Part shown: piece after piece, positions 23,047-29,318 of the stretch
Numbering within the stretch: position 1 is the first letter of the stretch
How the letters are laid out: each line of letters starts with the position of its first letter
IMG/VR virus record: IMGVR_UViG_3300013233_000298
Coordinates: 1-36,640 of that record
Reading direction: 5' to 3' (one strand)
Source: a virus
DNA length: 36,640 bases
Made by a program: the position numbers and the translations under genes
The notes under the pieces: model-generated
The model's input: the letters and a program-made list of their open reading frames with translations, nothing else
Databases searched by the model: none
Told to the model about the DNA's origin: nothing

Positions 23047-25478
23047 TAGTAACAAACAATGTCATCTTGGAAATCAAGGTCTTTTGGTATGTAAGCTTCA
23101 AATTTATCTCCCACTGTTACAGCAAATCTAAGTGATAGTGAAACGTATCTTGATGCTGCCATCAAATCATCGTGCCTATCAACAATCTTACCATTTTTTC
23201 TATGGTACATTCTATATTCATTAAACCATTCGGTGCATGTCTTAAACACTTTGAAGCGGCCAGTTTCCATTCTATCTAGCATAAATGCAATACCTGCTTC
23301 AATGCCGATGCCGCCACTTCCTTCTTGCGCTCCCATAATTGGAGGGTTTGAAAACTTCTCTGGAAGCATCTTTATCCCCTCAAAGCGATATAGTTCAGAG
23401 ATTGTTTTACCTGATGTTATATCATGTTTCAATCCATCGTGCGGCCATGCTACAGGAATCTTTCCAGCACCTTTCTTTTTTAATACAGAAGCAATCTCTG
23501 TAATGATTGTTCGCTCAATCTTAATTGCTTGGGTGATATATATAATATCCGACTCTGGGTCGTATGCCATATTAGCCCATGCAGTTGGATGGTCATAGCC
23601 AAAGTCAATTCCAGATAGTCTTCGCCAATGGTCGGGGATTTTGAAATCATCGCATGTGATGGCGTCCTCTGGGACGGAGAAAACCAATCCGCTACCAACC
23701 ATTGGCAGCCCCTTCATTCTCATATCACGTTCATGCGGAGGTAAGGATGCTAACATCTGCTCCTTCACACTCTTGGTGATGTGTGGTGCATCATCCCATG
23801 TGGCATTCTGTAGATATTGATGAGGGGCAATCTCTTGTGTGAAGCGTCGTACAATCTCTGTCACGCCATTTTCAGGGGTGAAGGTCATCATTAGGTCACC
23901 ATCTAAATCAACCATGGCTCGGAGGGCTTGTGAATAGATGTCTTGGGGAGGTTCTTCATCAAGCCATACAATATTGGCATTATTCCCCATCCATGCTTCT
24001 TTGCCTGATTCATACGACTGGATGGTGATTTTACTATTCTCACCAGAAACATGCTTAACAAAAACAGCTGATAGGGCATTAGGGATGCCAGCACGCCGAA
24101 CAACGTGAGAGATTGTGTGTTTAGGTAATGCGCCTGTTCCGAATTTTGTAGGGTCGGAGGGCTCACCACATAATTCCTTCTGTACAATATCCCTTGCCCG
24201 TTCAGTGGTTACACCACCAGCAATAATCTTAATGGCATGTGTGTAGCGTTTTCCACGCCACCACTTAGGATATAAGCCTGTTGCATGTATGGCAATTTCC
24301 ATTGCTCCTGCATACGAATTGTGATGCACCATATCGCAGGCAATATAATTGTGGAACTTTTCCACTTCAAAGTCATATACTTCCTTGCGTCCAATAGGAT
24401 TAACGGCTACTATACGCTTACCACTAAGAAGCATAGGAGATGAAAATGCTAGAGAAGATAAAGAGGATGAAGATGGAAGAGAAGAAGTCCCACAAAATGA
24501 TAGCAGAGACTTTAGAGATTCCAAAAAGCCGTGTTGACCGCATGTGTTCAAAGCACGGCTGGACTCATAGGAAGCGTCCTGCTTGTAAGTATGATGTTGG
24601 TTCAATACGTAAGATGATTGAGGTTGAGGAAATGCAGCAATGGAAGGTTGCTGAAATATTTGGAACTGACCGAACAACCATTGAGAGAATTTGTCAAAGA
24701 GAGGGGATACAAACTCAACGCACTGGTCCTCGAACTGGTTCAAACTGCGGCTCATTAAATCCTGCTTGGAAAGGTGGGGTTGCAACTGATAATGGCTATA
24801 TTCTGATAAAGAAGCCAGAGCATCCTCAAGCTGATAGACAAAACTATTGCTATGAACATCGACTTGTTGCAGAGGAAATCCTAGGGCGTTACCTAACTTC
24901 TCACGAAGTAGTGCATCATATTGATGGGAATCGAGTGAATAACTCCCCTCTAAACTTGGAGGTGTTTGCAGATAATGCGCTACATTTAATTCATCACAAA
25001 ATGGAAAAGGGCTTGTGTCCTGCTGGGTCTTATATGCGTCATATAAATCTTCTACAAATGAGTAATTTCCATTTTTCAAAAGAACTCTGTGATGGTCGGC
25101 TGCGCCTAAGCGACTTCCATCATCAAAAATAATATCATAGCAATCGTGCATGCCCTTACTGAATGGGGCGTGCGCTTTAGCCACCACCTGCTTATTGCCG
25201 TCCCAAGCCATAATATCAAAAGACTTGCCTTCTTCATATAGGCTTCCTATAGTGCGTTCACCTGTAGGAGTGGACGTAAGTGTTTGATATATAACGCACT
25301 TCCCAATACGATTGGCTGCCATAAGAAGTCTATGCTTCTTGTCTTTAGAAGACTTGAAAAACTTCTTTTGGTATGGATAGGGAACGAAAGCATTAAGCTG
25401 ATTCTCACGAACACGCCTATCACGCTCTTTAAGAAGCGAGGCAAGCTCAATCTTTCTATCCCTATCCAATTCAGTCAT
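23046..25478 (-). CDS. Large terminase (packaging ATPase-nuclease), interrupted by an intein
   Basis: This is the motor that packages DNA into the procapsid and cuts it. The 810-codon frame encodes extein residues 1-60 and 388-810 around an intein at 61-387, so the spliced protein would be 483 aa, normal for the family. Joined, the Walker A motif reads AANRIGKS. Walker B is IVWLDEEPP (503-511). The C-terminal nuclease has GIDFGYDH (623-630), a central HDGLKHD and DRHDDLMAASRY (767-778), with the acidic residues expected for metal binding. The uninterrupted precursor cannot bind ATP normally because the P-loop is split, so packaging should depend on protein splicing. The gene overlaps its neighbours by 8 nt (upstream) and 1 nt (portal). 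Confidence 0.93.
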   Translation of the reverse strand: MTELDRDRKIELASLLKERDRRVRENQLNAFVPYPYQKKFFKSSKDKKHRLLMAANRIGKCVIYQTLTSTPTGERTIGSLYEEGKSFDIMAWDGNKQVVAKAHAPFSKGMHDCYDIIFDDGSRLGAADHHRVLLKNGNYSFVEDLYDAYKTQQDTSPFPFCDELNVAHYLQTPPSLEGSYSLDSHQYDALLREKLGNALGFPLQQVDVHSNSFVYQLEDALASLSEYSHYQLQPHLSKQDLMSRSLNQFEDQCVEFVSPLFDKFSQWLFGQFQIFQQPSIAAFPQPQSSYVLNQHHTYKQDASYESSRALNTCGQHGFLESLKSLLSFCGTSSLPSSSSLSSLAFSSPMLLSGKRIVAVNPIGRKEVYDFEVEKFHNYIACDMVHHNSYAGAMEIAIHATGLYPKWWRGKRYTHAIKIIAGGVTTERARDIVQKELCGEPSDPTKFGTGALPKHTISHVVRRAGIPNALSAVFVKHVSGENSKITIQSYESGKEAWMGNNANIVWLDEEPPQDIYSQALRAMVDLDGDLMMTFTPENGVTEIVRRFTQEIAPHQYLQNATWDDAPHITKSVKEQMLASLPPHERDMRMKGLPMVGSGLVFSVPEDAITCDDFKIPDHWRRLSGIDFGYDHPTAWANMAYDPESDIIYITQAIKIERTIITEIASVLKKKGAGKIPVAWPHDGLKHDITSGKTISELYRFEGIKMLPEKFSNPPIMGAQEGSGGIGIEAGIAFMLDRMETGRFKVFKTCTEWFNEYRMYHRKNGKIVDRHDDLMAASRYVSLSLRFAVTVGDKFEAYIPKDLDFQDDIVCY
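24385..24413 (+). promoter_or_regulatory. Possible weak promoter for the antisense HNH gene
   Basis: TTGCGT (24385-24390) and TACTAT (24408-24413) are spaced by 17 nt and lie about 30 nt upstream of the HNH start, within DNA that codes on the other strand for the intein C-terminal splicing region. The matches to sigma-70 consensus are only 3/6 and 4/6, so this is a candidate only. Confidence 0.25.
24446..25132 (+). CDS. HNH homing endonuclease encoded antisense within the intein (228 aa)
   Basis: The open frame begins at ATG 24440, but AGGAG (24435-24439) abuts that codon and is 6 nt before the next ATG at 24446, so I prefer 24446. Numbering from 24440: residues 9-41 and 52-90 each look like a helix-turn-helix DNA-binding unit ('MIAETLEIPKSRVDRMCSKH' and 'VAEIFGTDRTTIERICQREG'). 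'LNPAWKGG' (106-113) is the element that often precedes phage HNH domains. 'YEHRLVAEEILGRYLT' (138-153) then 'VVHHIDGNRVNNSPLNLEV' (157-175) with H182/H185 is an HNH_3-type core of the 'EHRLV...VVHHIDGN..NN...NLEV' pattern. It lies wholly inside the intein DNA, between the N- and C-terminal splicing segments, on the opposite strand. It would be expected to cut intein-less terminase genes and spread the intein. Its last ~17 codons also lie opposite intein block B. Confidence 0.9.
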   Translation: MLEKIKRMKMEEKKSHKMIAETLEIPKSRVDRMCSKHGWTHRKRPACKYDVGSIRKMIEVEEMQQWKVAEIFGTDRTTIERICQREGIQTQRTGPRTGSNCGSLNPAWKGGVATDNGYILIKKPEHPQADRQNYCYEHRLVAEEILGRYLTSHEVVHHIDGNRVNNSPLNLEVFADNALHLIHHKMEKGLCPAGSYMRHINLLQMSNFHFSKELCDGRLRLSDFHHQK

Positions 25479-25845
25479 TTTGGTTTCTAGCCTCCAGCCA
25501 TTTAGCTACATTCAATTCATCTGAATCGAGATATTGTTTATACAAGCGTGGCGACTTCTCTTTCAAGGCTTCTTTAGCTTCGTTGTTGGGTTTATTTTTA
25601 AGGAAGTCATAAATCACTTTAGTAGACATCGCCAAAGATGCGTCGCCAAATAAATCTAAAGCAACGTTGCCTGCACGCTTGCGTCGCATAGCCCACTTCT
25701 CACCCGACTCTGTTAAAACCTTACCCTTGGCTTTGGCTGTGTCTTGTACGCGCTCACGCATGACATTTTTAGTCTCATCACTCATCTTCTTTAAGCCATA
25801 GCGCCTAAGAAGCCACATTGCTGCACCTGCTAATGGTAGTGGCAT
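25471..25845 (-). CDS. Hypothetical protein upstream of terminase (124 aa)
   Basis: There is a small hydrophobic N-terminus (PLPLAGAAMWLLRRYG) followed by a basic helical domain ('RERVQDTAKAKGKVLT') and a 'KSPRLYKQYLDSDELNVAKWL' C-terminus. No family recognised. The start follows a stop/start junction with the gene upstream, and its end overlaps the large terminase start by 8 nt. Confidence 0.6.
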   Translation of the reverse strand: MPLPLAGAAMWLLRRYGLKKMSDETKNVMRERVQDTAKAKGKVLTESGEKWAMRRKRAGNVALDLFGDASLAMSTKVIYDFLKNKPNNEAKEALKEKSPRLYKQYLDSDELNVAKWLEARNQND

Positions 25846-26390
25846 TATTTATCCCCTTTGCCTGATGAGCCTAGTACATATCCTATTCCACCAGCTCCTA
25901 GCATCATTCCTGAAAAGGCTGTGATGTCTTTCTTCCTTGTTCTTTCATAAGGTTTTTTAGCATACTTTTTTTCGAAATCTTTTTTGAAATTTTCAGTATT
26001 TTTTGTCCAGCTATTAAATGTTTTTTCATAATCATCAGAACCGCTCCAATGGTTGCTTTTCTTCTTACTGTTATTTTTAGAATTTTTCTGCCTCTTGTAA
26101 GCGTCCTGTTTCTTTTTATAAAGGTCTTTCTCTTTCTTTGAAAGCTTTGAATATTTGAAAGTATCTCTAACTTCTGATGTTGCTTTTGAGGACATAGCAG
26201 CACTTTCAAAAGCCCTGTGAAATTCTTTCATATTATCAGGAGTTAAATGTTTGTTTGACTGTATCTTGTTAGTGATACGTCTGAAATCAGATAATTTTAT
26301 TTCACTTTTATCATGAAGACTATGAATTGACTTTAGGATAGTTCTGACAAAAACATCATTAAAAGCTCTTGTGAGAGCTGTATTAGCCAT
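25845..26390 (-). CDS. Hypothetical lysine-rich protein (181 aa)
   Basis: I chose ATG 26390 because GGAGGTG lies just upstream; the longer start at 26405 would place that site inside the gene. Residues 85-150 are strongly lysine/asparagine-rich (for example YKRQKNSKNNSKKKSN), and a small glycine-rich membrane-like segment (GMMLGAGGIGYVLGSSG) closes the protein. No family recognised. The basic middle suggests nucleic acid or membrane contact. Confidence 0.6.
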   Translation of the reverse strand: MANTALTRAFNDVFVRTILKSIHSLHDKSEIKLSDFRRITNKIQSNKHLTPDNMKEFHRAFESAAMSSKATSEVRDTFKYSKLSKKEKDLYKKKQDAYKRQKNSKNNSKKKSNHWSGSDDYEKTFNSWTKNTENFKKDFEKKYAKKPYERTRKKDITAFSGMMLGAGGIGYVLGSSGKGDK

Positions 26391-26422
26391 TTTATTCACC
26401 TCCATCTTTAGACGCAGCTCTT

Positions 26423-26731
26423 TTATTCATCTCCGTCATTGTCTTTAGCACCTAAAGAATAAGCCCCACCAAGAGCAACGCCAGCACCAGCTGCTTTGCC
26501 GTTCCTTTTAAGACCAGCGACGACTTCCTCGTATTTTTTATCAACCAATTTACGGCGTTCTTGGATTCCAATACCACGCCATTTTTTCTTGCCCATCTTA
26601 TCCATCATGTGGGCTTCAATTTTATCACGGAGCTTATCTTTTCCTTTAGCTACGTAGCTACCAACCTTTTTCTTAGCCTCTGTCATAAACGGACTGCCCA
26701 TCATCTTTTTAGCAAAATCCATCTTACTCAT
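26423..26731 (-). CDS. Hypothetical basic protein with glycine-zipper tail (102 aa)
   Basis: It is basic throughout (for example 'AKKKVGSYVAKGKDKLRDKI') with a C-terminal Gly/Ala segment (AAGAGVALGGAYSLGA) like that of the neighbouring 181-aa protein, then an acidic end. The similar design suggests the two neighbours have related roles. No known family. Confidence 0.6.
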   Translation of the reverse strand: MSKMDFAKKMMGSPFMTEAKKKVGSYVAKGKDKLRDKIEAHMMDKMGKKKWRGIGIQERRKLVDKKYEEVVAGLKRNGKAAGAGVALGGAYSLGAKDNDGDE

Positions 26732-26732
26732 A

Positions 26733-27161
26733 TCATCTCTCCATTACATCAGCATCAATAATATTACCACTTGACAACAATGCCTGTATTTCATTGTTAA
26801 GCTCTGCATCAGACTTATCACCAATAGAGATCTCAACCTTCTGTGCTTCCTTATATCCAGCTCTATTCAATATGTCCTGTGCGGCTGCGAGCTGTATCCT
26901 AGGGTCTGGACATTCCGTTGCAAGCGTATAAATCGTTTCTAAGGCACTGGGAACACATTTCCCTATCATAGCTCCAATGTTAGCTTCAATAAACGGAGCA
27001 AGCCTTCTACGCATTCTAGCTGCATGTTGAGCAGGGCATTTCTCCACCCCACATATCCTTGATGCTTCACTGCCATTGCCTGTGTCCATATACGCTTCAA
27101 GCCATGCTTGTTCATGTGGCTTCATAGAACGCTTACTGCCACGCTTCAATGTTAATATCAT
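26733..27161 (-). CDS. Putative small terminase (142 aa)
   Basis: The start is placed at ATG 27161, which has AAGGAG 7 nt upstream; a longer open frame up to 27266 lacks this site. The N-terminus 'KPHEQAWLEAYMDTGNGSEASRICG' is the helix-turn-helix of small terminases of the Terminase_2/terminase-small type ('...AFVxxYxxxgNaxxAa..aGy'), followed by helical 'ALETIYTLATECPDPRIQLAAAQDILNRAGY'. Small terminase recognises the phage DNA for packaging. First gene of the late arm, three genes before the large terminase. Confidence 0.8.
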   Translation of the reverse strand: MILTLKRGSKRSMKPHEQAWLEAYMDTGNGSEASRICGVEKCPAQHAARMRRRLAPFIEANIGAMIGKCVPSALETIYTLATECPDPRIQLAAAQDILNRAGYKEAQKVEISIGDKSDAELNNEIQALLSSGNIIDADVMER

Positions 27162-27275
27162 ATAATACTCCTTATTCAAATATTGAAATTCTCTGTAGGA
27201 AAAATCTGTAGAATATCCTATATACAACCCACCTATAGCTTCAACACCCCCCCTATGACACCTCACAACTAGACT

Positions 27276-27306
27276 AATATAAAGCTATCGTATCACAGTT
27301 GTTCAA
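27276..27306 (-). promoter_or_regulatory. Candidate promoter for the late operon
   Basis: On the minus strand TTGAAC (complement of 27301-27306; 4/6 match) and TATATT (complement of 27276-27281; 5/6 match) are spaced by 19 nt, about 110 nt before the small terminase. The spacer is slightly long, so confidence is low. Confidence 0.3.
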
Positions 27307-27450
27307 TGGTATTCATATATTATTTAATCGGAGTGTAAATTAATTTCCATTTCAGCTTATATCTGCCCGACCAAAGGGAAGTATTTAGTCATGTTTTTGC
27401 ATGTGATTTGGGGTGAGATGGATATTTCAGTGTAAATCAGAGTGGATATA

Positions 27451-27470
27451 GGGGTGGAGGGAGGAGGGAA
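27451..27470 (+). other. G-rich purine tract
   Basis: The run GGGGTGGAGGGAGGAGGGAA has one T in 20 bases and three tracts of at least three G plus two GG tracts, so a two-layer or imperfect G-quadruplex is possible. It stands out in AT-rich intergenic DNA. Function unknown. Confidence 0.5.
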
Positions 27471-27538
27471 TGTGGTTATATATAGAGAGGGTGGATGTAA
27501 TGATATATACAGTGGGCATACTCATAGAGAGATATAAA

Positions 27539-27589
27539 AGGTATCTTTATTTATCTTTTAGGTATCTTTATTTGTAATAGGTATCTTTA
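27539..27589 (+). repeat. Three direct repeats AGGTATCTTTA (iteron-like)
   Basis: Exact copies of AGGTATCTTTA lie at 27539-27549, 27560-27570 and 27579-27589, with period 21 then 19. The first two copies extend to AGGTATCTTTATTT. Spacing near two helical turns puts the sites on one face of the DNA, as expected for binding sites of an initiator or repressor. They lie 50 nt ahead of the first early gene. Confidence 0.7.
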
Positions 27590-27640
27590 GAGATGTATTT
27601 ATCTTGGTGTAAGAGATGTGTTAGTTAATAGGAGTTTATT

Positions 27641-27757
27641 ATGAATTGCTTAACAGATGAGAAGTTTATATTACGTATGTATTTGTCATGTATGTATGCA
27701 TTGAACACGTTATGGATTATATACGTTTTACATTGGATACATGATATATATATGTAA
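27641..27757 (+). CDS. Small hydrophobic peptide (38 aa)
   Basis: ATAGGAG lies 7 nt upstream of the ATG, an excellent ribosome binding site. The peptide ends in a hydrophobic stretch (NTLWIIYVLHWIHDIYM) that could cross or sit in the membrane. No family recognised. It is supported mainly by the site and its place as the first plus-strand ORF. Confidence 0.4.
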   Translation: MNCLTDEKFILRMYLSCMYALNTLWIIYVLHWIHDIYM

Positions 27758-27774
27758 ATGTATGTTCTTGTATA

Positions 27775-27798
27775 CATGCTTATTGAATACGAAGCATG
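27775..27798. promoter_or_regulatory. Inverted repeat, possible operator
   Basis: CATGCTT (27775-27781) and AAGCATG (27792-27798) are perfect 7-bp arms around a 10-nt spacer. The site overlaps the -35 region of a possible promoter just ahead of the 55-aa gene, which would suit repression by a dimeric regulator. Confidence 0.4.
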
Positions 27799-27809
27799 CT
27801 GTGTATTAT
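27783..27809 (+). promoter_or_regulatory. Candidate early promoter
   Basis: TTGAAT (27783-27788) and TATTAT (27804-27809) are separated by 15 nt. A TATTGA with 17-nt spacing (from 27781) is an alternative -35. It lies ~35 nt upstream of the 55-aa gene. Low confidence because AT-rich DNA produces many such matches. Confidence 0.3.
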
Positions 27810-27843
27810 TTAGTTGGTGTCAAATTATTAATAGGAGAATGAT

Positions 27844-28011
27844 ATGAAAATTGAAGAAATGAGTGATGAAGAGTTGGCTAAGTTGAAGGCTGAATTGGTT
27901 AAAGATGTAGCTGAGAAGCAAGGCTTTAAGCTTGATAAGCGTGATGCTGCAGGAGCTGGGATTGGGGCTTTATTAGGAGCTGGTGTTATGTGGTTGGTTG
28001 AGAACATGTAA
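27844..28011 (+). CDS. Small protein with C-terminal membrane helix (55 aa)
   Basis: AATAGGAG is 6 nt upstream of the ATG. The acidic-basic helix (IEEMSDEELAKLKAELVKDV) is followed by a glycine-zipper membrane segment (AAGAGIGALLGAGVMWLV, about 35-52). Unknown function; the design resembles small phage membrane proteins that act on the host envelope. A minus-strand open frame over the same DNA has no ribosome site and is ignored. Confidence 0.65.
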   Translation: MKIEEMSDEELAKLKAELVKDVAEKQGFKLDKRDAAGAGIGALLGAGVMWLVENM

Positions 28012-28021
28012 AGCATGTTTA

Positions 28022-28314
28022 GCTGCTGCGCAGCGCCTGGTGTTGTTAGTCGTTTAGAGGGCGTTCTCTGTGTTTAAGGGGAGTGCATTGATTACAATTA
28101 CATGTCGCTGCGCGACGGCTGTCAGCAATGGAATATATTAGCCCTAAAGGGCTGTTTATTGCCATATAAAAGCTTTCAGCTTTTACGCGCAGTAATGCCT
28201 TAGGGCATCAAGCACAGCTTCGCAGATGGGGAATAATTACGCTTTGAGGGGTAATCTTTTCCCTATTCGATAGTGATTTATTCGATATAATTAATTCACC
28301 CCGTCAGAGGTGAA
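28022..28314 (+). repeat. Dense cluster of short hairpins in an intergenic region
   Basis: In the ~330 nt gap between the 55-aa and 47-aa genes there is no ORF with support, but at least six inverted repeats follow each other: GCTGC-TGC-GCAGC (28022-28034), GTCGC-TGC-GCGAC (28104-28116), AGCCC-TAAA-GGGCT (28140-28153), an 8-bp stem around TTC (28167-28185), ATGCC-TTAG-GGCAT (28195-28208) and TTCACC/GGTGAA (28295-28314). A direct repeat ATTCGATA occurs at 28265 and 28280. The stretch could be a structured leader RNA, an origin or REP-like elements. Confidence 0.7.
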
Positions 28315-28339
28315 ACAAGTAAAACAAGGAGTTTTTGAA

Positions 28340-28483
28340 ATGGTGACATTTAGAATATATCCCAATGGCGAAGTTGTCATAGATGATGATTTTGAAGAAT
28401 ATGATAATGCAAGCCCGTATTATGATGATTATTCAGTGCATGAAATACCTGATGAAATAGTCGAGTATTTAACAGAAATTTGA
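28340..28483 (+). CDS. Very acidic small protein (47 aa)
   Basis: CAAGGAG lies 8 nt before the ATG. About a third of the residues are D or E (for example DDDFEEYDNASPYYDDY), with almost no basic ones. Small acidic phage proteins often mimic DNA to block host nucleases or bind host enzymes, but that is only a possibility here. Its stop overlaps a possible weak TTG start of the next frame. Confidence 0.55.
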   Translation: MVTFRIYPNGEVVIDDDFEEYDNASPYYDDYSVHEIPDEIVEYLTEI

Positions 28484-28518
28484 TTAAACCAAAACAACCA
28501 ACACAAGGAAAGCATATT

Positions 28519-29310
28519 ATGAAAACAGAAATTACAGTAAACTTAGCAGGAACTATATCAGGCTTTATGGGCAAGGCTCGCAAGCCTTTTTCTATTCTAA
28601 ACAACGGCAGTAAACTTGACCTTGATGGGTATGTCATGGGCAACGTTCAAACGGTTGCATCCAATCGTTTTCAAGGCGTTTACAAAACTAAAACAGGCTT
28701 ATTCATGGGTGTGAGTCTGATTGATGATGAGATTGAAATCGTAAGCATAAACAAGAAGCTAGGCGAAAGCCTGACTATCATTACAGAAGAAGAACGTCAG
28801 CCAAGTATTGAATCACAGTTCAATGATATTGAAGCTGCAACAGTTGCAGACCTTCCAAACGCTGCACCAATGGTTTACCAATCAAATGGTAATTATTTCG
28901 AGGCTATGCTACAGCTTGAACATAGCCGCCGTGTATGTTCTGTTTTCGTAAACATTGAAAAACAACTTGTGAAAGTCATAGAACAGAAAACAGGCAAAAC
29001 TTGTTTGCTGCCTTTACAACCTGCTGGAGGTGTTAAAGCATCGTTGAAAGCTAAAGCAGAGGGCTACGGGCTAACATTCCTTATCTTTGCGCCCAAGTCT
29101 GATGGCTTATTCATTGTAAGCATTGAACAAGATGCGAAGGCGGTGCAAGCCGTCAGTCAACTATGTGAGGCAATGGACGACATGAAGAACGTCCAAAAGC
29201 AATGCAGTACAAGCCATGAACAAGCCGATATGACGGCGCATGGTCGCCCCGATACATCAGATGATGCACTTGCTGAAGAAGTCAGAGCGACTAACGCATT
29301 GAACGAATAG
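28519..29310 (+). CDS. Hypothetical early protein (263 aa)
   Basis: I chose ATG 28519 (AAGGAA upstream); the frame opens at a TTG at 28480. The protein seems to have two related halves, each with beta-rich segments ('LNNGSKLDLDGYVMG', 'QGVYKTKTGLFMGVSLIDDEIEIVS' and later 'YFEAMLQLEHSRRVCSVFVN'), then an acidic, disordered C-terminus. No family recognised. It is followed by a strong terminator, so it ends a transcription unit that starts in the 27.7 kb region. Confidence 0.7.
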   Translation: MKTEITVNLAGTISGFMGKARKPFSILNNGSKLDLDGYVMGNVQTVASNRFQGVYKTKTGLFMGVSLIDDEIEIVSINKKLGESLTIITEEERQPSIESQFNDIEAATVADLPNAAPMVYQSNGNYFEAMLQLEHSRRVCSVFVNIEKQLVKVIEQKTGKTCLLPLQPAGGVKASLKAKAEGYGLTFLIFAPKSDGLFIVSIEQDAKAVQAVSQLCEAMDDMKNVQKQCSTSHEQADMTAHGRPDTSDDALAEEVRATNALNE

Positions 29311-29318
29311 CATCAAAG

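Larger units (their letters stand above)
24318..25298 (-). mobile_element. Intein in the large-terminase Walker A (327 aa), linker antisense to an HNH gene
   Basis: The in-frame insert starts with Cys61 (block A, CVIYQTLTSTPTGERTIGSL) and ends VHHN (blocks F/G: 'RKEVYDFEVEKFHNYIACDMVHHN' spans 364-387) immediately before Ser388, giving the N-terminal Cys, terminal Asn and +1 Ser needed for splicing. Removing it restores a perfect GKS P-loop. Block B region is at about residues 121-134 (GSRLGAADHHRVLL); the usual block B Thr appears to be Ala. Between the ends (about residues 150-350) there is no LAGLIDADG or in-frame HNH, only a low-complexity stretch rich in Q, S, H, F and L. That stretch is the reverse complement of the HNH ORF at 24446-25132. 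The intein frame stays open through all of it. Confidence 0.93.
27162..27640. other. Divergent intergenic region between late and early arms
   Basis: This ~480-bp region separates the leftward small terminase from the first rightward gene. I see no convincing gene in it. It holds a possible minus-strand promoter (27276-27306), a purine/G-rich tract (27451-27470), long AT-rich stretches and three direct repeats (27539-27589). It is the natural site for the arm promoters and possibly a replication origin; the sequence alone does not prove either. Confidence 0.6.

Noticed and set aside
24318-25298. The terminase frame as a two-gene frameshift or chimera instead of an intein
   Set aside because: The frame is continuous, the insert has Cys at the start and HHN-Ser at the end, and removal restores an exact Walker A. 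This fits a protein intein and not an assembly chimera.
27828-28016. Minus-strand open frame opposite the 55-aa gene
   Set aside because: No ribosome site and the plus-strand gene has a better start, so this frame is only a shadow. Unlike the HNH/intein pair, neither side of this overlap has a recognisable motif on the minus strand.
27162-28339. tRNA genes or CRISPR arrays
   Set aside because: No T-loop consensus with a matching acceptor stem was found, and the only direct repeats are 11-bp, too short and too few for CRISPR.
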